A DNA stretch of 20,983 bases from Usnea hakonensis (GCA_013423325.1 BLJB01000755.1:1-20983); one strand, 5' to 3'; shown: positions 9,185 through 20,563, counted from the stretch's first letter. Program-made: numbers and translations. The notes: a model not told the origin generated them from the letters alone.

Positions 9185-11504
9185 ATATAAGTATTAATAA
9201 TATACTACTATAATTAGATATAATTTATATTAATATTAATTTAAGCCTTTATATATTCCTAGTCTAATCTACTAAGAGATCTATAGTTAATAGCTTCCTT
9301 TCTAAGCTTAATAATAGAAAATATAAATAGTAGATATATACTAGTAGACGAGTCGAGTATAGGCCTAATAATAAGGCTACTTATTATTTAAATTAGTAGT
9401 AGTATTAACGTCCTCTACCGTAATTAAATTAAGGTTAGTATTAATCTTCGTTTCGTCCTTAGTAAGCTAGTAGTAGTAGCCTACTATATCGTCCTCCCTA
9501 GTATAGATAACTATATAGATAGTAATATAGTTACGGTAATAGGCCTCTATTATAGTTAAGGCCTTATAGTACTCTACCTCTATATTAATATTAGAGTAAT
9601 ATATAACCCTATTAGAGTAATATTAATACTTAGTAATAATAGTACTAACCGTAGCTATATTAGTAACCGTAACAAGCTTTAGGTCGCCTAAATATAAATC
9701 TATATAGTTAGAAGCTATATACGAACTAGAGTTAAGTATAAGGCTAAAGAACTAGAGACTATAATAGAAATCCTTACAATAAGCTATTTACGTTAAATAG
9801 TAATACTAATACTAAAGTATATTATAGTAATATAGCTAATAACTAAGAAAATATATTACTAGCTAATAATTAAGACGCTTATTAGTAATACGAAGATAAC
9901 TTCTATAACTCCTACTATCGTAATATCGTAACCTACGAAGATATATAGACTAATAAAGTATCTATAGAAGGCTTTAATAAATAGTCTAATAAGCTTAATA
10001 ATATTATCGAAGCCTATTTTATAACTTTATCGAAAGCTTTAAAAGCTACTTTAAAGCCTTCCGTATTTATATATAGATACTATTATACTAAGTTTATATC
10101 TAATAATGAGCTATATTAGTACCTCTTATATTACTAGAAGCCTACGGTAATAAATTAAAAGTATAAAGCTACTAACGTATTTAAGCCTAACGCATTTTTT
10201 ATATAAATTATTAAATCTACTATAATAAATAAATAAACTAACGCCTAGTAAAGCCTTCCGGGGTTATTAATTTACTACTATTAAGGTATCTATTATCTAC
10301 TAGGGCCGCTTATATAAATATTATTTTAATATAGAATATACTATATTACTAATTAATAGAGCTTTCTTTAAGTAGATTATTATTAAAAGAGATATTAAGA
10401 TTAAGATTAAATATATATTATTACCTATTAAAGTACGAGGTATTAGTACTAAAAAATATAATACTTATAAATATATTATTATTCTAATATATATTTCTAG
10501 TCCTAATAGTAAGATTATACTTATTTGATAAAAAATCTATATTATTAATAAGCTTTCTATAAAAGCCCTTATAGATATTAATATTATAAAGCTAGAAAAT
10601 ATTATTCTAGATATTAATAAAAATCTTATTATTATTAGATCCTATTAGTCCCTTATAATATTAATATCTATATTTACTAAGGGCCCTCGTACTAATATAT
10701 TAATTATTAGTAAAATAAGATATACTATTCCGGCTTATTTATTTATATTAATTTTAATTAAATCTATTACTATATTATCTAATAATCGTAAATTAATCTT
10801 TAAACCTAAATAATTAGATATACTAACTTTTTCGATATATATTATTAACTATAATATAAGCTATATAGTAGTTAAAAATAATATTAATTTATCTATTACC
10901 TTATCTTAATATACTCTACTAGAATAAGTATTTAAGTATAAAGTTATAAAATACTTTTAGATTAACCTTATATATACTCTTATTACTAAGAGACTTCTAA
11001 AAAAGGTATAATAAAAGACTTTAATTAAATAAACCTTTAAAGTCCTATTAAAAATAATTATTATATTTAATATTACTATAGTACCCTTTACTATAGCCTT
11101 AATTAAAACTCTATATTTAACTAGTACTACTATTTATAATAATATAACTATTATAACCGCTATTACCTCGATTACGGAAATATTTCCCGACCTATAGAAA
11201 GATATTAGTAATATTATTAATATTCTAGAAGACTAGTATATAGATATACTACTTATTAATAACTATTAAGATATCTATAAGGTAGATTAAATATATATAT
11301 ACCCTATTAGAACTCGTAATAAAGAGGTTATTAATAAAGCCTTCGATAAACTATATAAATAAGATCGAATAAAATAGATCTCTATTATAACTCTATTTAT
11401 CTTCCTCTACTTTATTATATAGAAGGATACTATAAATAGTTTTAAAAAAAGAGTTATTATTAATATTCGAGCTTTAAATAAGATTATAATACTTAATATA
11501 TACC
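9185..11504 (+). mobile_element. Gypsy-B copy 1: fragment from gag to start of RT
   Basis: By eye it aligns with Gypsy-B copy 2 in two blocks: about 9185-9620 with 13010-13446, and about 9620-11500 with 15850-18080, once LINE B and the mariner-type MITE are removed from copy 2. It holds the gag 3' part, a protease site reading FNIEYTILLINRAF (10325 on; D-T-G expected, N-I-E present at 10328-10336), the following VRGIST...INKLSIKALIDINIIK block typical of fungal gypsy Pol (about 10430-10600), and the RT N terminus KKRVIINIRALNKIIILNIY (about 11447-11503; the live form begins RVVVDIR-LN). It stops at 11504, exactly where the LTR of copy 2 begins. Many RIP stops. Its uninterrupted state makes it the reference for mapping the two insertions in copy 2. 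Confidence 0.8.
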
Positions 11505-11743
11505 TGTTATAACTACCGCAGGCCTTATGTGTAGAAGGCTACCGCAGCTATGACTCTTACTTCTTCCATAATTATACTAAGTCCCATTTGGGACTAGTCC
11601 CAGATTCATGTACATAAATAGGCCATATTTATTTAGACTTATATTCACTCAATTTATTTACTTTATACATAATATATTCATATAAATAATAGACTTATTT
11701 AATTATTTACTATTCGCTACTACTATAATAAGTAGTAGTAATA
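11505..11743 (+). repeat. Gypsy-B 5' LTR, about 239 bp
   Basis: It begins TGTTATAAC directly where Gypsy-B copy 1 stops. A matching end, GTAATA (a RIP form of TAACA), occurs at 11738-11743, giving TGTTA...TAACA-type termini. The first 120 bases keep many CpA/TpG. A hairpin AGTCCCA-TT-TGGGACT is at 11580-11595, and a TATA-like TACATAAATA at about 11611-11620 may be the U3 promoter. An 8-bp inverted repeat, CTACTACT...AGTAGTAG, is near 11717-11738. The right edge is inferred from the terminal motif only. The following CTAAGTTGATCACG would be the primer-binding side; no tRNA was matched. Confidence 0.65.
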
Positions 11744-11899
11744 CTAAGTTGATCACGTTACTAGCCTTATAATACTAGACTAGGTCCTACTATTACTATC
11801 TCTACTATAGTACTATTACTTCCGCTATACTACTTCCTTATTATATTATTACTTTATTACTCTAAATTCGTCTAGTTACTAAAGACTTTATTAATTAAG

Positions 11900-13432
11900 T
11901 TATTATAGTCTTATTTATTATTATCTATATCTAGTAATTAATAGATTTACTATTACCTTTAATTACTTAATTTATTACTTCTTTATATTAATTAATCTTC
12001 TACTCTAGCTACCTTATAGTCTATCTTACGCTCTACCTTATCTAACTCTCTTATAGCCGTATTAGGTTATTAAGAAGGTACTCTAGAGCCCTCGATAGCC
12101 TTTATTAAGATTATATATTAAATTAAAGCCTTCTACGAGGCTACTAATAAGACTTCTAAGATATTATAAGATACTAGTATTATTATATTATATTTTACTA
12201 CTAACTACCCTCGTCCTTCTAAGATAGTTACTATTTAGTTAGATAATTTATTAAGTCTATACCCCTCTAATTAGAATAAGGATATAAGCTATTTATATTA
12301 ATTAATCTAAACCTTTCTATAATATATAATAAATCTTAAAAAGACTCTTTCTTATATATAATTCTTTAAATAATATAAGCCTATAGATATATATCTTATA
12401 CCTAGCTATACTCTATTAGGATTATTAATATATAGGCTAGTTAATTTAAATTTACCTCTTATTATTATAGATAAAGACGTAATTCGCTATATTATCGTAA
12501 TAGAATAAGTAAGTTATACGCCTTATTACTAATACTACTACTAATACTATCTCTAGAACTAGTTCTACCGTAGCTATATCTATAAAGTAGATTACTAATA
12601 ATTTAGGCTTTTTTAACTTAAATTACGATAATAAGATAGTCTATACTAGTATTATAATTAAATATACTAGAAAAGATACTTTTTTCTATAATATATATTT
12701 ATTTATTAATAGAGCTAAATAACTCGCTATTATAAAAGGCTCTAAGATTATTTAAAATAATTTATAGTTAAGCCTTCGTAGAGCTATCTTATTCTAGTAG
12801 ACCTTTAAGTTATCTAATAATTAGTATTATCTTACTATTTACGATAATAGTCTTAATAAGTAGGCTAAATAGCTTATTAAGCGTTTTAAGTAACCCTCTT
12901 TTATTACTATAGAGTTATTACTAAAAGAGTCTTATACTATATAAGATATTACTATAAAGAGAGAGCCTCGAGACTTTACTTAATATATACTCTATACTAT
13001 TAAAGATATAGGTATTAAAGATATACTATTATAATTAGATATAATTTATACTAATATTAATCTAAGCCTCTATATATTTCTAGTATACCCTATTAAGAGA
13101 TCTATAATTAATACTTTTCTATTAGAATTAGATAATAGAAAGTATAAGTAGTAGATATATATTAGTAGATAAATTAAGTATTATTCTAATTAGACTAATT
13201 ATAAGGTATCTTATTATCTAAATTTATCTTAGTAACGTCCTCTACTATAATATTTAAATTAAGGTTAATATTAGTCTTTATTTCGTCTATAATAGTAAGT
13301 AAGTAACCTACTATACCGCTATCTAAATACTAGATAGTAGTATAGTTAGAGTAGCTAGTAATATAGTTATAGTAGTAGACCTCTATTATAGTTAAGGCCT
13401 TATAGTACTCTACCTTTATATTAGTATTAAAG
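11900..13432 (+). pseudogene. gag: Gypsy-B copy 2 gag, interrupted by LINE B
   Basis: From about 12530 one frame reads on with only RIP-type stops: NTTTNTISRTSSTVAISIK, then NNLGFFNLNYDNKIVYTS, then KDTFFYNIYLFINRAK, and further on FITIELLLKESYTI, REPRDFT and INTFLLELDNRKYK. The Ser/Thr/Asn-rich N-terminal part followed by a capsid-like helical block fits Gag of a fungal gypsy element. Stops stand mostly where Trp or Gln would fit (for example the doubled stop after KYK near 13150). No ATG start is visible. A LINE insertion ends the reading at 13446; copy 1 shows the uninterrupted sequence. No zinc knuckle could be confirmed. Confidence 0.68.
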
Positions 13433-13446
13433 TAATATATTATCTT

Positions 13447-15839
13447 GGATTAATTGGATTGGAATTCATACTCGTATCTATCTAACTATATAAAAGATAA
13501 TTATGGGAATCTCTATAGTAATAGTATAAGGAAAACCTTCGTAGTATTACTACTACTAAGATAAAAAACCTTACTATACTTCTACTTATCTCTATAGTTC
13601 TAAGTCTATATACTACTTTTAACTATTACCGCTCGATACCCTCTACGCTTATACCCCTCTATTTTCTCTATATTAATATTAGTACCCTTTAGATTACTCC
13701 CCTCCTATATAACTAGTCTTTTACTATAAAATACTAGCCTAGTAAGCTAGATTAAATTAGCTATCTAGTTAATACTCTTACCCCTTTTAAGATAGTTAGT
13801 ATTCTCTATAAATTACTAGTTCCCGCGGATTCTAGAAGTACTAGTCTAGATTATCCTAGCCTCGAATAAAAGATAAGGATATATTTAGTATTCTATTTTA
13901 GTTAGCCGTATTTATAGTTAGCTATATAGATATTTAGGACCTTATAATAGAAGAGGAACTATACTAGCCCGATCTTCTCTATTTATATCTAGATTAAGGC
14001 GGAGCTTTCGGCTTTTATAAGGTTATAATAAAGTATTCTCCTCGTCTTCTAATCTTTAGGACCCTAAGCTAATATCCTCTTATTTTTAGATATATCTATA
14101 TAGTAGCTTTCTTATAGAATATACTAGATTATATTACTCTAGCTCTATATTTTTTCTTTTATTACTTCTATCTCTTTCCTTTCTCTTTTCTTTACGTTAT
14201 ATTACTTCTACCCTCTCCTAAGGAGGGCCCCCTCGGCCTATAAGCTCTTCTCTATTATAGATATTAGAGGTACTTTTACCCTATAATTTCGCTTCCCTTG
14301 GAATACTCTATAGATACGTACGTTTCTAATTTTCGTAACCTTGTATACGCCCCTAAGGGCTTAGTAACGGAGGATCGCTAGGTCTAAAGAGACTTATATA
14401 GAGGGAATATCTATTTCTACTTCTAGTTTCCTAGTACTTATTACCTTATATACTCCCGAGATATATTTTAGATATTTATTCTAGGTTATTTCTAGCTATC
14501 TTCTCGATATCTTTATTACTCCTTATATACTTACTAAATTATACTAAATAACTACCGCGTATATTATTATTAGTCGAATAATAGTCTAGTATACTATACG
14601 TACTCGATTTAAAGTTATTCTCTATATCGAGGCTATTATTATTAATAGTATAAGATATTAGGATACTATCTTAGTCTTTACTTTCTTAAGATAGGGGCCC
14701 TACTTTAATTTTCTATCTATATATAGGCCTAGTATCTATATACTATCCTTTAGCTCTATAATAATTACTTCTAGATCTATTATAACTTTTATATTAAAGC
14801 GCTTTAATCTTCTAATAAAGTAGACTAGCTTATACTTTTTAAAAGTAAAAATTATTCTATATATTTTTACTTACTTTAGATATATCTTATAAACTATTTT
14901 AAGTATTATATAGTTAGCTTCTATACTCTTCCTATATATTAGTAAATAGATATTATTAACGAAGCTACTAATTTAGAGGTTTAGTTTTAACTTTAAGTAC
15001 TTTTTAATAAGCGGTATATTAAAGAATAGAAATAGTATAGGGGATATTAAGGACTCCTATAAGATCTCTATCTCTATTAGTTCTACCTTACTTATTTTTT
15101 ATTTTAGTATTATTAATATTACTCTTTTTATAAGGAAGCTCGACGTCTAATTTATTATTTAGGGGGGGACTCCCTTAGATTTAAGATTATAGAGAAGCTA
15201 CTTATAGAATATATTATTAAATACCCCTATTATATTTAGAGAGAGTAGGCTAGCTATATACTACTTACCGCTACTCTATACTATATATACTATATTAACT
15301 ATTATTTCTAGGGCTATCGCGGTAGACCGGCCTCTCCGTATATCTATCTACTTTAGGGGGAGGAGGTTATATTTCTCTATATAGTTACTAAGTCTTTTAG
15401 CTATAACTATCTCTAGAGCCTTCCCTAACGTACTTAGTAAGGCGATTAGTCGGTACGACTTTAATTCTAAATAGTTATCTTTACCCGGTTTATAAAGGAC
15501 TATTATATTAGTAATTTTAAACTTTTTCGGATAATAATCTAGGTCTATATATATCTAGAAGAGCCTAGTAAGCTATAGGAGGGCCTTACTAGCGACTAAT
15601 CTTAGAAATCTATTTAATATTCTATCTATCCCTAGGGCCTTATTCTATTTTAGGCGGAAGATCGCTATCCTAACCTCCTTTTCTATTAACTCTACGTTTA
15701 TCTCCGCCGGGTTTAGGTAGACTATATCCTCGATATCGGCGAGGTCTACCTATAGGGGTAGTAGGAAGAAGGTCCTTCGAAGTACGGCAACCTTGCCTTC
15801 GAACGATCCCGCCGGACCAGCTTCCCCGTCTTTGAGCGC
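13447..15839 (-). mobile_element. LINE copy B: 5'-truncated non-LTR retrotransposon with 14-bp target duplication
   Basis: Flanked by a perfect 14-bp direct repeat, TAATATATTATCTT, at 13433-13446 and 15840-15853, the length expected from target-primed reverse transcription. Read leftward from 15839 it enters inside ORF2: ALKDGEAGPAGSFEG, then IFRLK-stop-NKALGID, YKPGKDNYLELKSYRLIALL, STLGKALEIVIAKRLSNYIEKYNLL, the LNIIGVFN block (motif DIAGAFD, Asp to Asn), stop-ESLISPILFLFFNI, and FVNN at 14952-14963 (FVDD). The rest matches LINE copy A inversely down to the tail at 13447, which has AATCC/AATTGG-type repeats. No endonuclease domain is present because of 5' truncation. The 5'-most 70 bases (15770-15839) and the last 30 bases of the tail keep CpA/TpG. 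It lies in Gypsy-B gag. Confidence 0.88.
13447..15839 (-). pseudogene. LINE B ORF2 reverse transcriptase (partial, dead)
   Basis: The conserved RT blocks of non-LTR elements follow one another on the minus strand without large gaps: the NKALGID block (about 15625-15650), SYRLIALLSTLGKALE (about 15405-15465), the RRGRSTAIALE block (about 15315-15350), the LNIIGVFN block (about 15215-15240), SPILFLFFN (about 15025-15055) and FVNN (14952-14963). The catalytic Asp residues of the DxxGAFD and FVDD blocks are Asn. TAG/TAA codons occur at Gln and Trp positions. The thumb and C-terminal AESSAL-type and Cys-rich region are represented by the part that aligns inversely with 8430-8560. Neither the endonuclease nor ORF1 is present. 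Confidence 0.82.
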
Positions 15840-15956
15840 TAATATATTATCTTATTAGAGTAATATATAATAATAGTCTCGGTTATACTAGCTATATTAG
15901 CTATAGCTATAATAAGCTTCCGATTATCTAAACGTAAACCTATATTAGAAGCTATA

Positions 15957-16246
15957 CATCACCAAATCTGAAATCGTCCTGCAAAAATGGACAGTAGCTT
16001 ATAGCGTAGACCCGGCGGATCCGGCAGAACGCCAAAAAACCCCCAGGTTTATATAATTTCTACTTAAATACCGCAACTATTTTTTAAATTTAGCGTAATT
16101 AATAAAATACCTACCTAATTCTATTATAATTTTAGTAGGAACCTAGCGGAAATTCCATATTTGTAGCTATTTATATACGGACCCGGCAGAATTTATACGG
16201 ACCCGGCAGAAATCTTACGGGCAGGAAGATTTCAGATTTGGTGATA
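15957..16246. mobile_element. Tc1/mariner-type MITE, 290 bp, TA-flanked
   Basis: Comparison with the empty site in Gypsy-B copy 1 (near 9709-9725, GAAGCTATATACGAACTAG) shows that 290 bp are inserted and a TA dinucleotide is duplicated (15955-15956 and 16247-16248). TA duplication is the mark of Tc1/mariner/pogo transposons. The ends are inverted repeats: CATCACCAAATCTGAAATC at 15957-15975 and its complement at 16228-16246, with one terminal RIP-type difference. Pairing continues to 26 bp with one more mismatch. Inside are repeats of ACCCGGCAGA (two in tandem at about 16180-16210) and a variant near 16008-16030. No transposase is encoded. CpA/TpG are common inside, unlike the surrounding Gypsy-B. 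Confidence 0.88.
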
Positions 16247-16249
16247 TAT

Positions 16250-19200
16250 AGGAACTAGAATTAAGTATAAGGCCAAAAAATAGGAGATTATAATAATAGA
16301 AATCCTTACCGCAAGCCGTTTATCCTAAATACTAAAGTATACTATAGTAATATAGCTAATAATTAAGAAAATACGTTACTAGCTAATAACTAGGATATCT
16401 ACTAGTAGTATAAAGATAATTTCTATAATTCCTACTATCGAGATATCTATAAAGATATATAGGCTAATAAAGTATCTATAGAAGGCTTTAATAAATAGCC
16501 TAATAAGTCTAACGATACTATTGAAGCCTATTTTATAACCTCGCTAAAAGCTTCCTCTACCCTAAAAGCTACTTTAAAGCCTTCCGTATCTATATATAGA
16601 TATTACTATATTAAATTTACCTCTAATAATAAGTTATATTAGTACCTTTTATACTATTAGAAGCCTATTATATCTATTAAGCCTATTAATCTATTACGGT
16701 AATACTCTAAACGTAAAGCTATTAACGTATTTAAACCTAATATATTTTTTATTTAAGTTATTAAGTCTATAGTAATAGATAAACCGGTATTTAGTAAAGC
16801 CTTTAGAGGCTATTAATTTACTACTATTAAGATCTCTATTACCTATTAAGGCCGCTTATATAAATATTATTTTAATATAGGATATATTATATTACTTATT
16901 AATAGAGCCTTTCTTAAGTAGATTATTATCGAAGAAAATATTAAGATTAAGATTAAATATATATTATTATTTATTAAAGTACGAGGTATTAGTACTAAAA
17001 AATATAATACTTATAAGTATACTATTATTCTAATATATATTTCTAGTTCTAATAGTAAAGTTATACTTATTCGATAAGAAATTTATATTATTAATAAGCT
17101 TTCTATAAAAGCCCTTATAGATATTAATATTATAAAGCTAAAAAATATTATTTTTAATACTAATAAAAATCTTACTATTATCGGATCCTATTAATCTTTA
17201 TTTATATTAATATCTATATCTACTAAAGGCCCTCGTACTAATATATTAGTTATTAGTAAAGTAAGATATATTATTTTAACTTATTTATTTATATTAATTC
17301 TAATTAAATCTATTACTATATTATCTAATAATCGTAAATTAATCTTTAAACCTAAATAATTAGATATATTAACGCTATTAGCTTATATTATTAACTATAA
17401 TATAAATTATATAGTAGTTAAAAATAATACTAATCTATCTATTACTTTATCTCGATATACTCTACTAGGTTAAGTACTAGAATATAAAGTTATAGAATAC
17501 TTCCCGATTAATTCTATATACGCTCCTATCGCTAAAAGACTACTAAAAAAGACTCGATAAAAGACTTTAATCTAGTAAACCCTTAAAGCCCTATTAGGAA
17601 TAACTATTATATTTAATATCGCTATAGTATCTATTATTATAGTATCTATATTGCTTTCTATTATAGCCTTAGAAGTCTCTAAGACTATTTATTTAACCGG
17701 TACTATTATTTATAGTAACGTAACTACTATAACCGCTATTACCTTGATTATAGAAATATTTTCTAACCTATAAAAAGATATTAGTAATATCGTTAACATT
17801 CTAGAAGACTAGTATATAAATATACTACTTATTAATAATTAGTAAGATATCTATAAAGCCGGTTAAGTATATATATATCCTATTAGGACTCGAGATAAAG
17901 AGGTTATTAATAAAGTCTTTAATAAACTATATAAGTAAAATTAAATAGAATAGATTATTATCGTAACTCTATTTATCTTCTCTTACTTTATTATCTAGAA
18001 GGATATAATAAATAGCCTAAAAAAAAGAGTTATTATTAATATTTAAGTTTTAAATAAGATTATAGTATCTAATATATATCTAGTACTATCTTAAACTAAG
18101 ATTCTATTCTTATTTATAAACTATACTTATATTTCGACTATTAATATTATATTATTTTTCTACTAATAGTAGATAAAGTAGAAATATCGATATTATCTTA
18201 TAATCTTATTATATAGAGATTAAGAGACCTTTAAGGTTTTAGTAATAAAATTTTATAACTTACCTATTTATATATAGTATATAATTAATAGAATACTATA
18301 TTCCTTCTAATCTTTCTATAGGGCCTATATTAATAATATTATAATATTCTTAATATTTTTTAAAGAATATATTCGATATCTTAATTTAGTCTTTAAGGTA
18401 TTATTAAATATAAATATTTATTTAGTATCTTAAAAGGCCTATCTAGACTATCTATAAATTTATTTATTTAGCTAAAGAGTCGATATATTAGGCTTAATAA
18501 CTACTAAAGATAAATTTATAATAATTTATAATATTAAATTCTCTCGAATATTTACTATACTAGAGTAATATCTAGAAATAATTAATTATCTAAAGTAATA
18601 TATACTATATTACTCTATAATTATTAAACCGCTATAAGAAAGGAAGATACTTCTTAATTAAGTCTATAAATATATTATAGAGAGTACGAGAAAAAGCGAA
18701 ATTAATAGATTATAATTATATTAGCCTATATTAAAAGAGTTAAATATTTACTATTAGCTCTAAGAAATTTTTATTCGTCTAACTTTACTATATTATTATA
18801 ATCTAAGTAGATAGCTTTTTATAGATCTTAATACTAGTAAAGAGTTCGGTTTTAGTACTTATATTTATTATACTAAAATAGATAATTTAAAGCTATAGAA
18901 GCTTTTAGTAGCTATTATATTAGACCTCGAAGCTCTAAAGTAGAAGTTATTATAGCCTATTTTATTTCTATCTAGATAGTTAATATTAGTCGAAATACGC
19001 TATTAGCTAACTAAACTAGAGATAGCTAGACTAGTCTAGATTATTAAGAAAGTAAGATATCTAATTAAGGCTTCTATAAAAATAATAATTATTTATATTA
19101 ACTATTTTATAACTCTAGATATAGTACGATAGAGTAGCTTAAATATTATATTAATAGAAAAGCTTAATCTATATCTTATATATATATTAGAGTACTTATA

Positions 19201-19280
19201 GTATTTTTAAATCGAGGTATACTATAAGATAGATAAATAGAATATAGTATTAGATACTCTATTAAGACTAGCTAGTTAAT
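16250..19280 (+). pseudogene. pol: Gypsy-B copy 2 pol: protease, RT, RNase H (dead)
   Basis: The protease site reads FNIGYIILLINRAFLK (16871 on), with N-I-G in place of D-T-G. It is followed by the KVRGISTKKYNTYKY and INKLSIKALIDINI block. RT begins with a Lys-Arg-rich VIINI-stop-VLNK stretch (about 18025-18060). It has TYISTINIILFFY (about 18130-18165) and the catalytic AYINNIIIF (YINN 18326-18337), both Asp being Asn. RNase H reads LFIDLNTSKEFGF (about 18815-18855), then IIYINYFITLDIVR-stop-SSLN (about 19088-19145), where a YTDH motif is expected, and ends in the DALSRL relic. All three catalytic centres are mutated. No integrase was seen to the right. Confidence 0.82.
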
Positions 19281-19556
19281 CTATCTTATATTAATTTAAT
19301 AATAACTTTGATTGATTGATTATTTTATACGCCTATACTAGCTACTTAATATAAGCTAATAAGGGTAACTATAACGCTAAACTAGTAGAGCTAGGCGTTA
19401 AAGAAACCTAAGGGTAAACCTCTAGATAAAAACTTTAATTAAATAGTACGCTCTCTCTTCTACTATACTTCTTAGGAGCCCTATTATATTATCGTATATC
19501 TCTCTACTTCTTTGCGCTGACTCTTCTATTCTCTAACTTTCGTATCTCTAATCGCC

Positions 19557-19574
19557 CCCGCCTCTAGAGGCGGG
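19557..19574. repeat. Perfect 18-bp GC-rich palindrome
   Basis: CCCGCCTCTAGAGGCGGG is a perfect palindrome with no spacer. It lies in the least mutated patch of the right third of the window. It could be a protein-binding dyad, part of an element terminus, or chance. It is notable because the surroundings are AT-rich. Confidence 0.85.
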
Positions 19575-20188
19575 TACGGTCGCTTCTTCGTGCGCCCTTT
19601 TTGGATTAGCGATCGATTTAGGAGGTCGGAATCCTACTCTTTAGGCCCTCTACCCAGTTTGTACCCTATAATTGCTTCGAGGTCACTTTCGTACTTAGCT
19701 TAGACTATTCCTCTAGACTAGGGCTTTATATAGTTAGTAAATAAGATTAACTATTATTTAAATTAATTACTATTTATTTCTTAAGTATACCTTCTATAAG
19801 ACTAGATATATAATATCGCTTTAGCTTACTCTCTATTTTACCTTAGGCCCTTATTATAAGATAGTTAACTTCTTATAGCTCTTAATATATTAATATATAT
19901 ATACTATCCTCTTAGGCTATATAGATAGTCTTATTTAGCTCTAAAAGCTAATAATAGTTACTATTATATATTACGCCCTATAAAGTTTATCTATTTTATA
20001 TTATTATTAGAGATCTCCTTTATTTAGATTATCTATATCTTATAAAGACTACTATAATACTACTCTTATTAATAGTAATATTATAATATTTCTACTCTAC
20101 TAATTAAGAACCGCTATATTAAATATTTAGCTATATCTATATTAGGATCTATTTATCTCTCTTTCCGCTTCTAGCTATTAACTATATA

Positions 20189-20205
20189 AAGAGACTTAAA
20201 CTCTT
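20189..20205 (-). repeat. T-arm-like relic 1 (B-box-like)
   Basis: The minus strand reads AAGAG-TTTAAGT-CTCTT, a perfect 5-bp stem with a 7-nt loop like that of the tRNA-like fold at 20564-20652. On the plus strand it is preceded by a related AGCTATTAACTA stretch, matching AGCTAATAACTA before the second copy. No acceptor partner was found 89 nt away. Confidence 0.4.
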
Positions 20206-20563
20206 AAAAGATATAAAAATTAATATTAATAAATTCCTTATATTTAATAGTCTACGATCTTTAAGAGTATCCTATTCGGTAGTTAGTAAATTAATATATC
20301 TATTAATAGAGACTAGCTTCGATCTACGCTACTAATACGTAATAGCTACTAATTAGATAGTTTTTATAAATAATTTCCCTTATATATAATAAAGCGTAAT
20401 TTTATCTATTTTAGTTTATATCTAGATCTATCTATATATAGAGTTTACTCGTATTAGAATCTAGATATTAATATTTCTATTAGTCTACCCTCGAGTTTAT
20501 ATTAATATCTACTCTAGTATTTAAAGGGTACCTATATTAAAATTTCTTTCTCTTAGCTAATAA

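Larger units (their letters stand above)
11505..19280 (+). mobile_element. Gypsy-B copy 2: LTR, gag, protease, RT, RNase H, with two nested insertions
   Basis: The plus strand shows in order a 5' LTR (11505-about 11743), gag (about 11900-13446 and resuming after LINE B), protease NIG (16874-16882; D-T-G expected), RT with YINN at 18326-18337 (YVDD expected) and RNase H, ending in a DTLLRLAS relic (19252-19275) of the DALSRL motif. LINE B (13447-15839) and a mariner-type MITE (15957-16246) are inserted. No integrase was recognised beyond 19280, and no 3' LTR, so the copy is truncated or interrupted on the right. A weak continuation, LYAYTSYLI (about 19326-19352), may be the RNase H-integrase linker. 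Strong RIP throughout. Confidence 0.82.
19281..20563. other. Unassigned region right of Gypsy-B copy 2
   Basis: A TTGATTGATTGATT run at 19308-19321 lies near the apparent end of Gypsy-B. The stretch 19505-19690 keeps CpA/TpG and is GC-richer; it includes an 18-bp palindrome. Its minus strand gives a short stop-poor stretch, GFRPPKSIANPKRAHEEATVPASRG (residue run split here as seen: GFRPPKSIANPK then RAHEEATVPASRG), about 19555-19630, that I do not recognise. From 19700 on the DNA is RIP-like again, with no reading frame recognised on either strand. A second relic of a tRNA-like T arm is at 20189-20205. It may be another, unidentified element whose edge lies near 19500. Confidence 0.4.

Noticed and set aside
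9740..9860. CCHC zinc knuckle of Gypsy-B Gag
   Set aside because: A Tyr/Asn-rich stretch is present, but the Cys/His spacing could not be reconciled with CX2CX4HX4C even allowing RIP changes.
19308..19321. TTGA microsatellite
   Set aside because: Only three to four units; noted as a possible junction marker, not a separate repeat.
19555..19630. Minus-strand stop-poor stretch as a gene fragment
   Set aside because: It lies in a GC-richer, less mutated patch where stops are fewer by chance, and no family was recognised.
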